Shown: positions 1-7,312 of the stretch, in pieces
Layout of the letters: each line of letters opens with the position of its first letter
Numbering within the stretch: the stretch's first letter is position 1
Assembly: GCF_000177675.1 (NCBI RefSeq)
Contig: NZ_ADGX01000093.1
Location: 1-33,029, forward strand
Origin: Parafrankia sp. EUN1f
GTDB taxonomy: Bacteria; Actinomycetota; Actinomycetes; Frankiales; Frankiaceae
Direction of reading: 5' to 3'
Length of the DNA: 33,029 nucleotides
Position numbers and translations under genes: made by a program
The notes under the pieces: generated by a model
Database searches by the model: none
Told to the model about the DNA's origin: nothing
Seen by the model: only the letters and a program-made list of their open reading frames with translations

Positions 1-2
1 GG

Positions 3-86
3 CACGGTCGTGGTAGTTCGGCGTACCGCTACGCGGTCCCTCCCAACCGGACCCGGGTGGATGTGTGGTGGGCGTCGGGTGACTGA
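3..86 (+). CDS. Possible C-terminal end of a gene cut by the window edge
   Basis: One plus-strand frame is open from the left edge to a TGA at 84-86 and gives about 27 residues ending in VDVWWASGD. The composition is protein-like (Tyr, Trp, Pro and Asp mixed), but it is too short to assign. If real, it is the end of a gene lying to the left and is co-directional with the Gly/Trp peptide gene that starts 191 bases further on. Another frame is also open across the edge, so the call is weak. Confidence 0.25.
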   Translation, partial: HGRGSSAYRYAVPPNRTRVDVWWASGD

Positions 87-277
87 ACCGTCACTGAACC
101 GGGGCGGGGCACGATGAGGCTCGGACGGGTGCTCCCATCCGCCTGACTCCGATGGGCCGGGCGGGCGGACGGATTGTCCGGCAGGCGCCGGACGAGGCGC
201 GCTCGGAGCGCCGGACCAAATCGGCGGCCGGATCAACAGGAGCCGGACGTACGAGACTCGGACGGAAGGGGTAGGTC

Positions 278-469
278 ATGAAGGCCAGGTACGAAGCGCC
301 CGCGATTGCATCTCAGGGCTCGTTCCGGGACGTCACCCGGGGAGTCTTCGTGATCGTCGGCGGCGGCGGTGGATGGGGCTGGGGCCGCAGCTGGGGTTGG
401 GGCTGGGGCGGTGGCTGGGGCTGGGGCTGGGGTGGCGGCTGGGGCTGGGGCGGTGGCTGGGGCTGGTGA
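278..469 (+). CDS. Putative RiPP precursor: lasso-type leader with a Gly/Trp-repeat core
   Basis: This 63-residue peptide starts at ATG 278 behind a purine-rich ribosome site (GGAAGGGG, about 264-271). Residues 5-22 match the spacing of lasso-peptide leaders: Tyr5, Pro8, Gly14, Phe16, Thr20, Gly22 (Y-x2-P-x5-G-x-F-x3-T-x-G). Residues 28-63 are 22 Gly, 12 Trp, one Arg and one Ser, in a roughly 8-residue WGWGWGGG pattern. The tail has no Asp or Glu, so it cannot form the isopeptide ring of a true lasso peptide, and no Cys or Lys. No RRE protein, leader peptidase or asparagine-synthetase-like cyclase is in the window. The next gene on the strand is a flavin hydroxylase (734-2146). The leader call rests on motif spacing; the product and its maturation are unknown. 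A non-RiPP Gly/Trp-rich structural peptide is the alternative. Confidence 0.65.
   Translation: MKARYEAPAIASQGSFRDVTRGVFVIVGGGGGWGWGRSWGWGWGGGWGWGWGGGWGWGGGWGW
392..466 (+). repeat. Imperfect 24-bp tandem repeat encoding the WG core
   Basis: Two near-identical 24-bp units (392-415, 416-439), an 18-bp shortened unit (440-457) and a partial unit (458-466) encode WGWGWGGG-type blocks. The units differ mainly at third positions (GGC/GGT/GGG and the preceding base), so the peptide is kept while the DNA varies. Unit number could change by slippage without breaking the frame. Confidence 0.8.
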
Positions 470-663
470 GCCCGGCGAATCCGCAACCGTGACCGCCACT
501 CGCCCGAGGAAGTGAGTGAGTCCCGGGGCCACTGAGCCCCGCGGCGGGTTCCAGCCTGGGTAACCCGCTCCTGGTCGTGCAGGTCGGTGGACCTTCCTCC
601 GAGCTGCACGACCCTTGTCGTTCCGGGGCTGTCGTCGCGTTCCGGGCAGTCGTCGTTCCAGGA

Positions 664-721
664 CAGCCGCGGGAAGTCGTCCACGTCTAGGGCAGCCGCG
701 GGAAGTCGTCCACGTCTAGGG
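664..721 (+). repeat. Perfect 29-bp tandem repeat, two copies
   Basis: Two identical 29-bp units (664-692 and 693-721) lie head to tail in the leader of the flavin hydroxylase gene, and the first three bases of a third unit (cag) follow. Because 29 is not a multiple of 3, the repeat is unlikely to be coding. This supports a hydroxylase start at GTG 734 over an upstream start at 587. The rest of the 470-733 gap shows no other gene. Confidence 0.85.
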
Positions 722-733
722 CAGGGGGACCGT

Positions 734-2146
734 GTGAGGATCGTCTGTGTGGGTGGGGGGCCGGCCGGGCTGTACTTCGCGATCTCCGCGAAACGCCGCG
801 ACGCCGGCCACGAGATCACCGTCATCGACCGGGACCCGCCGGGCGCCACCTACGGCTGGGGGGTCGTCTACTGGGACAACCTGCTCGACGTCCTGTTCCG
901 CAACGACCCGGTGAGCGCGCGGGAGATCCGCGCGGCGTCGACCCTGTGGCAGGAGCAGGACATCAGCGTGGGGCCCGGCCGGGTCGCGCACTTCGCCGGG
1001 TACGGGTTCAGCGTGCAGCGCTCGGCCCTGCTCGACATCCTCACCCGGCGGGCGATCGAGCTGGGGATCCGTGTCGAGCACGGCCGTGACATCACCGACC
1101 TGGCCGATCTGGCGGCGCTGGGCTGGCGCGGGGGAGCCGGCACGCGACCCGAGGACGAGCCGCGTTCCACCCTTGATCTCGTCGTCGGCGCGGACGGTGC
1201 GAACAGCCGGGTGCGATCGATGTTCGACGGCCAGTTCGGCACCTCGACGGACGTCGGGGCGAACCAGTACATCTGGCTTGGTACGCGCCGACACTTCGAC
1301 CGGTTCACGTTCGCGTTCGAACGGACCCCGTCCGGCTGGGTGTGGTTCCACGCCTACCCCTCCGGCGCGGACGTGAGCACCTGCATCGTCGAGTGCTCGC
1401 CACAGACCTGGGAACGGCTCGGGTTCGCCATCTCGTCGGGCCCGGAGATGCTGCGGACCCTGAGCGACATCTTCGCGGTGCCGCTCGCCGGGCACGGCCT
1501 GACCGACAACCCGCGCCGGCCGGCACGCTGGCAGCGCTTCACGCAGGTCAGGAACCGGACCTGGTCGGTGGGCAACACGGTGCTCCTGGGCGATGCCGCG
1601 CATACGACGCATTTCACCCTCGGCTCGGGCACGACGCTGGCGATGATCGACGGGGTCATGCTCGCGCAGATGCTCCACGAGCACGGCGAGGTCGCCCCGG
1701 CGCTCGCGCAGTTCGACCACGAGGGCCACGCGGCCCTCGAACCGCTGCAGGCCAGGGCGCGGACCAGCATGTCCTGGTTCGAACGGGTGGACGCGCTGCT
1801 CGACCGGGAGGCGGTGGGTGCGACCGGTGCCGACCCGGTCGAGTTCGCGTACGCCATGGCGACCCGCCAGAGCGACCAGCCGCCGTGGAGCTACCAGGCG
1901 CATCGGGCGATGCAGGTCCCGGCGCTGCGACGGGCCCGCCGCGCCCTCGACACGTCAATGCGGTGGTACCTGGCCCGCCGCCGGGGTGAGCCGGCCCGCC
2001 TTACCGCGGGCCCCTTCGGCCCGGCCGCCACCCGCGCCGACTCCGCTACCCGTGCGGACTCCGCTACCCGTGCGGACTCCGACACCCGCGCCGAGGCCCA
2101 CGCCGCCGCCCACACGAACAACGACGCCCAGGTCCGCGTCCCGTAG
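734..2146 (+). CDS. FAD-dependent aromatic hydroxylase (salicylyl-/anthraniloyl-CoA monooxygenase N-domain-like)
   Basis: This class A flavoprotein monooxygenase of about 470 residues probably hydroxylates an aromatic substrate using NAD(P)H and oxygen. The N-terminus has the Rossmann dinucleotide motif GGGPAG (residues 7-12). A middle motif GADGANSRVR and the FAD-ribityl motif LLGDAAHTTHF lie in family order. The segment around YGWGVVYWDN resembles the N-terminal half of salicylyl-CoA 5-hydroxylase and anthraniloyl-CoA monooxygenase, and also VioD, but the second (old-yellow-enzyme) half of the CoA enzymes is absent. GTG 734 is chosen because AGGGGG sits at 723-728 and the 29-bp repeat upstream is out of frame. 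The last 40 or so residues (TRADSA repeats) are low complexity and antisense to a HAF-repeat gene, so the tail is probably not part of the enzyme fold. The substrate is unknown. Confidence 0.8.
   Translation: MRIVCVGGGPAGLYFAISAKRRDAGHEITVIDRDPPGATYGWGVVYWDNLLDVLFRNDPVSAREIRAASTLWQEQDISVGPGRVAHFAGYGFSVQRSALLDILTRRAIELGIRVEHGRDITDLADLAALGWRGGAGTRPEDEPRSTLDLVVGADGANSRVRSMFDGQFGTSTDVGANQYIWLGTRRHFDRFTFAFERTPSGWVWFHAYPSGADVSTCIVECSPQTWERLGFAISSGPEMLRTLSDIFAVPLAGHGLTDNPRRPARWQRFTQVRNRTWSVGNTVLLGDAAHTTHFTLGSGTTLAMIDGVMLAQMLHEHGEVAPALAQFDHEGHAALEPLQARARTSMSWFERVDALLDREAVGATGADPVEFAYAMATRQSDQPPWSYQAHRAMQVPALRRARRALDTSMRWYLARRRGEPARLTAGPFGPAATRADSATRADSATRADSDTRAEAHAAAHTNNDAQVRVP
2039..2092 (+). repeat. 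18-bp tandem repeat in the hydroxylase 3' end
   Basis: Two perfect 18-bp units (2039-2056 and 2057-2074) and a third diverged unit (2075-2092) encode the ADSATR-type tail of the plus-strand hydroxylase. The opposite strand reads as RVAESA repeats in the continuation of the HAF-repeat gene. Confidence 0.8.
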
Positions 2147-2540
2147 TTCTCCACCAGCACCTGGCCGCGGTCGTTCAGGCCGATCGCCGCGCTGTCGCGG
2201 AAGCCGGGTGCCACGCCGAGATCGATGATCAGCCCGTCCTCCCAGAGGACCGCGTGGCCGTGCCAGTCGGGGGTGTCGCTCATGCCGGGCTCCCGTTGTC
2301 GGCCCAGGCCAGCCCGACGATCAGGCCGTCGTTGTTCACCAGGCTGGCGTTGCCGGCGGAGAGGCCGGCGGGTAGCGCCAGCGCCACCAGCTCGAAGTGA
2401 TCCCCGAAGTAACTCGCGCCCGGATCCGCCCGCGCCACGGCGAGCGGATCGAGCGCGCTGAGGGAACAGAACGCGGCGAGCACGCCGAACCCCGTCGTCC
2501 GCAGGCGCGTGCGCGCCCGCGCTCTTGTCGTTACCTCCAC
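2111..2540 (-). pseudogene. Secreted HAF-repeat protein gene, frameshifted and truncated
   Basis: GTG 2540 has a good ribosome site (GGAGGA, 2545-2550). The product starts with an Arg-rich, then hydrophobic signal-peptide-like segment ending near VARADP. It continues into a HAF-type repeat (NNDGLIVGLAW) and stops at a TGA at 2280-2282. The next frame, from an overlapping ATG at 2283, continues the same repeat family: HGHAVLWEDGLIIDLG, then LNDRGQVLVENYG. One missing base near 2283-2290, in a GGG/CCC-rich stretch, would join the two. Recognisable similarity ends near 2111, where the region becomes antisense to the hydroxylase tail, so the C-terminus appears lost. HAF repeats are named for a His-Ala-Phe motif in extracellular proteins; their function is not known. 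A translationally coupled gene pair is possible but less likely, because one repeat is split by the break. Confidence 0.6.
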
Positions 2541-2563
2541 CAGATCCTCCCCGAATATGGATG

Positions 2564-2578
2564 ACTACTATCAGTAGT
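2564..2578. promoter_or_regulatory. Small dyad in the divergent region before the response regulator
   Basis: ACTAC and GTAGT arms with a 5-base spacer sit between the divergent HAF-repeat gene (start 2540) and the response regulator (start 2717), followed on the plus strand by a short T run. It could be an operator or a weak hairpin. The surrounding 2541-2716 region shows no other gene. Confidence 0.25.
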
Positions 2579-2716
2579 TTTTCTCGGATGGTAGGTGGTG
2601 CCGGGACCGGTGCCGTCCAGTGCCGTCCAGCGCCGGCTGTCGGATGGGTGACGGCCGCCGGTCGGGCCGCCAACCTGGCATGCTGTGGCGAACTGGCACG
2701 TGACGGGAGGTGATGG

Positions 2717-3427
<711 letters not shown>

Positions 3428-3503
3428 TCCAGGGCGCTCCACCAGCGAGTATGGCCCGGCAGGGTCCCTGCGGAAGGGGTGCCCCGGCCGGATTTCTGAC
3501 TGT

Positions 3504-3527
3504 CGTGTCTACCTTCTGGTAGACACG
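3504..3527. promoter_or_regulatory. Perfect 10-bp inverted repeat, TetR-operator-like
   Basis: Arms CGTGTCTACC and GGTAGACACG are exact inverted repeats around the 4-base spacer TTCT. The element lies 76 bases after the response regulator stop and about 40 bases before the LLM oxidoreductase start. The spacing and symmetry suit a TetR-type operator controlling the LLM/SDR pair. It could also act as a terminator for the gene before it, but no T run follows. Confidence 0.55.
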
Positions 3528-3565
3528 TTTGAGACACCGGCCCAGATCCGGCTCGCGCGGGACGC

Positions 3566-4492
3566 ATGAACAGGGTGACGACAACGATGCGCTTCATCTT
3601 TCATTACCCAGAGACGTCAGGCACCGAGGGCGACATGCTCGATCCCGGGCCGCTGCGGGACGTCGCGCAGGCCGCCGAGCGCGCCGGCTTCGACGCGCTC
3701 TCCCTCACCGAGCACCCGGTTCCCGGTGCCCGCTGGCTGGAGAGCGGCGGTCACCAGAGCCTCGACCCGTTCGTCGGCCTCGGCTATGTCGCCGCCGCGA
3801 CCGAACGGCTGCGGCTGCTCACCCACCTGTCGGTCGCGCCCTACCGCAATCCGTTCCTGCTCGCCAAGGCCGCGGCCACCGTCGACAAGATCTCCGACGG
3901 CCGTTTCACCCTGGGGATCGGTGCCGGTTACCAGAAGTCCGAGTTCTACGCCCTCGGCGTGAACTTCGAGGAGCGCAACGCGCTGTTCGACGAAATCCTG
4001 GACGTCCTGCCACTGCACTGGAAGGGCGAGCCGTTCAGCTACCAGGGCCTGCATTTCGACGCCCGCAACGTCATCGCCCGCCCGCGGCCGGTCCAGGACC
4101 CGATTCCGGTCTGGATCGGCGGGAACTCGAAGCTGAGCCGGCGCCGCGTCGCGGCCCGCGCCCAGGGCTGGATGGCGATGTCCGGTGGGCCGGAGCTGTC
4201 GACAACCGCCCGGACGGTGTCCATCGGCTCCCTCGACAACCTCGCCGGCATGATCCGCGAGGTGCGCGACACCGCCGCGGCGAACGGCCGGACCGACCTG
4301 ATCGACGTCTCGTACTCCTACTCCGGGGTGCCGTCCGAAACCAGCATCACCGCCGAGGCCGACCGGCACCGCGAGGCCCTCGCCGAGATCGAGAAGGCCG
4401 GTGTGACCTGGGTCGTGATCTCCTCCCACACCCGGTCGGCGGCCGAGACCATCAGCTTCATCGAGACCTTCGGCGAGACCCTGATCCCCTGA
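3566..4492 (+). CDS. LLM-class F420-dependent oxidoreductase
   Basis: This 308-residue TIM-barrel enzyme of the luciferase-like monooxygenase superfamily is most like the F420-dependent branch. Recognisable features are the early ERAGFDALSLTEHP segment, the RNPFLLAKAAATVDKIS helix with DGRFTLGIGAGY just after, and RPRPVQDPIPVWIGG in the second half. It probably transfers hydride between reduced deazaflavin F420 and an unknown substrate. The start is uncertain: ATG 3566, GTG 3575 and ATG 3587 are in frame and none has a strong ribosome site. The SDR gene begins 50 bases after the stop, so the two probably form one transcript controlled at the inverted repeat 3504-3527. Confidence 0.8.
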   Translation: MNRVTTTMRFIFHYPETSGTEGDMLDPGPLRDVAQAAERAGFDALSLTEHPVPGARWLESGGHQSLDPFVGLGYVAAATERLRLLTHLSVAPYRNPFLLAKAAATVDKISDGRFTLGIGAGYQKSEFYALGVNFEERNALFDEILDVLPLHWKGEPFSYQGLHFDARNVIARPRPVQDPIPVWIGGNSKLSRRRVAARAQGWMAMSGGPELSTTARTVSIGSLDNLAGMIREVRDTAAANGRTDLIDVSYSYSGVPSETSITAEADRHREALAEIEKAGVTWVVISSHTRSAAETISFIETFGETLIP

Positions 4493-4542
4493 ACCACCCG
4501 GCAGGTATCGAAACCCAGAATCTGAATGGAGGCGAACCGGGC

Positions 4543-5421
4543 GTGGGCTGGTTCGAGGAACGCAGTGGCCTGGCGGGCAGCGTCGCCGTCATCAGCGGTG
4601 GGGCGGGCGGCCTCGGCGGAGCCATCACCGCCGACCTGGCCGCCAACGGGGTGCGCGTGGCGGTGCTGGACATCGACCCGGCCGGGGTCAAGGCCCTGCG
4701 CGACTCCCTCGCCGCCCAGGGCGCCGACGCGATCGTCCACCACGGCGACTCCCGCGACCCCGCCGAGCTCGACAGGCTGTTCGCCGCGGTCGACGAGACC
4801 TGGGGCAGGGTGGACACCCTGGTCAACGTCGTCGGCGGCACGTTCCGCGCCCCGTTCGTCGAGACCCGGGCCAAGGGCTGGGACGCCCTGCTGCGGCTGA
4901 ACCTCATGCACGTCCTGCACGCCTGCTCGCTGGCCGTCCCCCGGATGCAGGCCGGTGGGCGCGGCGGCAGCATCGTGAACCTGACGACCATCGAGGCGCA
5001 CCGCGCCGCCCCGGGCTTCGCGGTCTACTCGGCGGCCAAGGCAGCCGTCGAACAGTTCGGTCGCACCCTGGCCGTGGAGGTCGCCCCGGACGGCATCCGG
5101 GTCAACAACGTCGCCCCGGACTTCACCCCGACCCCGAACATGCGCCGGATGGTCGGCGGCGACGGCGCCTACTCGACGCCCACCGGCCTGCAGGTGGGCA
5201 TCCCGATGGGCCGCGCCGGCGTGCCGACGGACGTCTCCGGGTGCGTCGTGTTCCTCGCCTCGGGCCTGTCGTCCTACCTCACCGGTACGACCCTGCACCC
5301 CGACGGCGGCACCTACGCCTCCTCCGGCTGGCTGAACTGGCCCGGCACCGGCTGGGCGAACCACGCCCCGTCCCCGGTCCTCGCCTCCCTGGAAAAGTCC
5401 GCCACCGAACCGGCCCGATAG
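4543..5421 (+). CDS. SDR-family NAD-dependent oxidoreductase
   Basis: About 292 residues. The classical SDR layout is visible: nucleotide-binding SGGAGGLGG (residues 18-26), VLDID at the end of strand 2 (an acidic residue favouring NAD over NADP), NVVGG in place of NNAG, a Thr-rich strand before the active site, and YSAAK as the catalytic Tyr/Lys motif. It is longer than the 250-residue norm because of a C-terminal extension (about 30 residues, WLNWPGTGW). The GTG start at 4543 has GGAGG at 4528-4532. It likely works with the LLM oxidoreductase just upstream on an alcohol/ketone pair; the substrate is unknown. Confidence 0.85.
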   Translation: MGWFEERSGLAGSVAVISGGAGGLGGAITADLAANGVRVAVLDIDPAGVKALRDSLAAQGADAIVHHGDSRDPAELDRLFAAVDETWGRVDTLVNVVGGTFRAPFVETRAKGWDALLRLNLMHVLHACSLAVPRMQAGGRGGSIVNLTTIEAHRAAPGFAVYSAAKAAVEQFGRTLAVEVAPDGIRVNNVAPDFTPTPNMRRMVGGDGAYSTPTGLQVGIPMGRAGVPTDVSGCVVFLASGLSSYLTGTTLHPDGGTYASSGWLNWPGTGWANHAPSPVLASLEKSATEPAR

Positions 5422-5440
5422 CTTCGGGCGACCCCTAGGC

Positions 5441-5476
5441 CGTCGGTCGTGGGTTCGAACCCCACCCGCCCCACCA
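5441..5476 (+). other. 3' tRNA fragment (T arm, acceptor strand and CCA), att-site-like
   Basis: A T arm with stem GTGGG/CCCAC and loop TTCGAAC (5449-5465) is followed by a 7-base acceptor strand CCGCCCC and ACCA (5466-5476). The matching 5' acceptor (GGGGCGG) and a D arm are not found in the roughly 75 bases before it, where the SDR coding region ends. The upstream CCTAGG stretch does not form a good anticodon stem. Such 3' tRNA ends are left at the borders of elements that integrate into tRNA genes. No integrase is seen nearby. Confidence 0.7.
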
Positions 5477-5779
5477 CGTTGCGTAGTTGGCCTCTGACCT
5501 GGTCGAATAGGTTCGATCTATTGATCGGGTTGGTCCTCGGTGTTCCGTAGATGCAGGTCAGCGGGCACGGGAGCCGGTTCGTACAATGCAGGGGCCCCGA
5601 ACTGACCGGCTCCGGTGGTGACTGCGGGTGCTGGGTACGCGCCGTCTGGCGTCGGTGGTGGTCGTGCGAGGTCCTGTCTGCGGGTCGCGTCCCGTCCGTA
5701 ACCTTGACGACCTCCGCACCGGGCGGGCCATCACCGCTGCGGCGCGCGAGTCAAGTTACCCGGCTCAAGCCGAAGGATG
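5477..5779. other. Gene-free stretch after the tRNA fragment
   Basis: No protein-like reading frame, ribosome site or strong hairpin is evident on either strand. It lies between the tRNA 3' fragment and the end of a minus-strand pseudogene, consistent with the degraded border of a mobile element. Confidence 0.4.
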
Positions 5780-6848
5780 TCAGGTCTCGCCCTTGTGGAA
5801 GAGGCCGCGCGGCCGGCCGAGGGGCAGGTCAAGGTGGGTTCGGATGCCGGGCGGCGCGGCCACGACGTCGTGGATGAGGTTGACGACCGACATGCCCGTC
5901 CAGATCCGGCCCGGGTAGCCGGGGTCGCCGGTCACGCTGGGTTCCAGATGCTCCAGGGCGATCGCGTGGACGGCTCGCCGACGAAGTCGACGATGTAGCG
6001 GTTCGTGCCGTCGCAGATGTCGGGCGTGAGGTCATCGGCCATCTTCCAGTTCGACAGGAAGACGAGGGCGGGGCGGCCGTCGACGATCGCCTCCCACCGC
6101 CGCCGCATCCCGGCCACCGTCCCGGCCTTTATTTCCCCCGCCGCGACGGTGAGATCCCGGTCGCTCACGGCCATGGTCAGTTCGTGGGTATACCTCTCGA
6201 TCTGAAGGCCCAGCCCGTCCGCGAGCAGGGCCATGGACTCCTGGTAGGGCGCGTCGACCTCTCCCATGACCGCCAGGGCCTGCCCGCGGGCCTCGTCGGG
6301 CTCGAGCCCGAAACCGAACAGATCGAAGATCATGGCAGCGCCGGGATGGTCACTGAAGTCGCACACCTCGGTCACGACCAGCTGGTCGATCCGACTCATC
6401 AACCGGGAGCTGACGAGCGGGAAGATGTCGCCGATGAAGCCCGGGTGAATGCCGCCGCCATGCAGCGTGGTCCCCCCGCCTCGCAGGCGGTCCGCAGCCG
6501 GACGGTCCGTTCGTCGTCCGGCGGTGGGAAGGTCAGGCCCACCGCGGTCACGACATTCTTCCCCGACCGCAGCAGCGACTCCAGGTCGTCGACGTCGACC
6601 GCCAGCGGCAGATAGTTCACGCAGTCGGCGTCCAGCGCGAGAATCGCTGCTTTGTCCGTCGTGGCGGCGACGCCGATCGGGCCGATCCCGGCGATGATGC
6701 CGGCGTCGACACCGTCCTTGTCGGCGGAGGTCGTGTACACGCCCTTCAGCTCGAACATCGGGTTCGAGGCGAAGTGACGAATCGAGATCTGGCCGATCTT
6801 CCCGGTCGCCCATTGGATGACACGAACGGGTTGGGACGAAGTGGCCAT
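5780..6848 (-). pseudogene. DapB-like NAD(P)-dependent dehydrogenase, two frameshifts
   Basis: Three successive frames encode one protein of the dihydrodipicolinate-reductase/amine-dehydrogenase-like family, the family of the intact gene at 30564-31601. Frame one (ATG 6848) gives VRVIQWATGKIGQ and a Rossmann domain as far as TACEAGG. At a run of six C (6472-6477) the frame shifts, and the protein continues as HGGGIHPGFIGDIFPLV down to IVDFVGEPS. Near 5975 a second shift leads to a third frame ending VAAPPGIRTHLDLP...HKGET, with a TGA at 5780-5782. The span is 1069 bases; adding two bases gives an exact multiple of three and about 356 residues, the expected length. It lies downstream of the ferredoxin/LLM operon. 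Real decay is favoured, but sequencing errors at homopolymers are possible. Confidence 0.8.
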
Positions 6849-6970
6849 CAGTTATCTCCGATCATCGTGGACACGGAAGCCGACGCAGCGGCCAACGAAC
6901 AGGCGGGAGGGCCCCGGGCAGCGGCCGCTTCGTTTCCTTCGGGCCAAGCCGAGATATCCTGTACCCCCCC

Positions 6971-6986
6971 GGCCCTGGCCAGGGCC
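6971..6986. repeat. 16-bp perfect palindrome after the ferredoxin operon
   Basis: GGCCCTGGCCAGGGCC is its own reverse complement. It lies between the ferredoxin stop (7118) and the DapB-like pseudogene start (6848) and may help end the operon transcript, though there is no T tract. The rest of 6849-7117 shows no gene. Confidence 0.45.
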
Positions 6987-7117
6987 AGCACGCGTTTGTC
7001 CTTGATCTGTTTTCTTGCCCGGTCAACGCGGCGTGATCGATCTCGTCGAGACACGCGTGGATGTCCGCGTTCCTGCGCCGGATTGGCTGGCGCGTGGCGC
7101 GCGTATGCGAGGCCGCG

Positions 7118-7312
7118 TTAAGCGCCCGTGAGGAGGATGGCCTGCCGTGGGCAGGCCGCGGCGGCGGCACGGATGCTTGGTGTCAGGTCGTCGTCGGGGT
7201 TGTCGTCGAGCACTGTCAGGTGATCGTCGGGGCTCAGTTCGAAGACGGTGGGCGCGATGCCAGTGCAAAGGGCGTTCTGTTCGCACTTGTCTAGGTCGAC
7301 AGTCACTTTCAT
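7118..7312 (-). CDS. [3Fe-4S] ferredoxin, P450-partner type
   Basis: A 64-residue acidic ferredoxin beginning MKVTVDLDKCEQNALC. It has a C-x5-C pair (Cys10, Cys16) and a distal Cys in AACPRQA: three cluster cysteines, the pattern of single-cluster [3Fe-4S] ferredoxins that pass electrons to bacterial P450s. Its ATG overlaps the stop of the LLM oxidoreductase gene by 4 bp (ATGA, 7309-7312), so the two are translationally coupled. The only P450 in this operon is the first gene (11427-12701), which makes it the likely partner. No ferredoxin reductase is present, so one must come from elsewhere. Confidence 0.9.
   Translation of the reverse strand: MKVTVDLDKCEQNALCTGIAPTVFELSPDDHLTVLDDNPDDDLTPSIRAAAAACPRQAILLTGA

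Noticed and set aside
278-469. True lasso peptide precursor
   Set aside because: The core has no Asp or Glu for the isopeptide ring, and no cyclase or peptidase genes are in the window.
664-721. Possible CRISPR array from the 29-bp repeat
   Set aside because: The two copies are directly adjacent with no spacer, and there are only two; no cas gene is present.
716-1903. Long open frame antisense to the flavin hydroxylase
   Set aside because: High-GC codon bias opens antisense frames; the product is Arg/Pro/Gly-rich without motifs and has no ribosome site.
5400-5476. Complete tRNA gene
   Set aside because: Only the T arm and 3' acceptor are convincing. No matching 5' acceptor, D arm or good anticodon stem precedes them.
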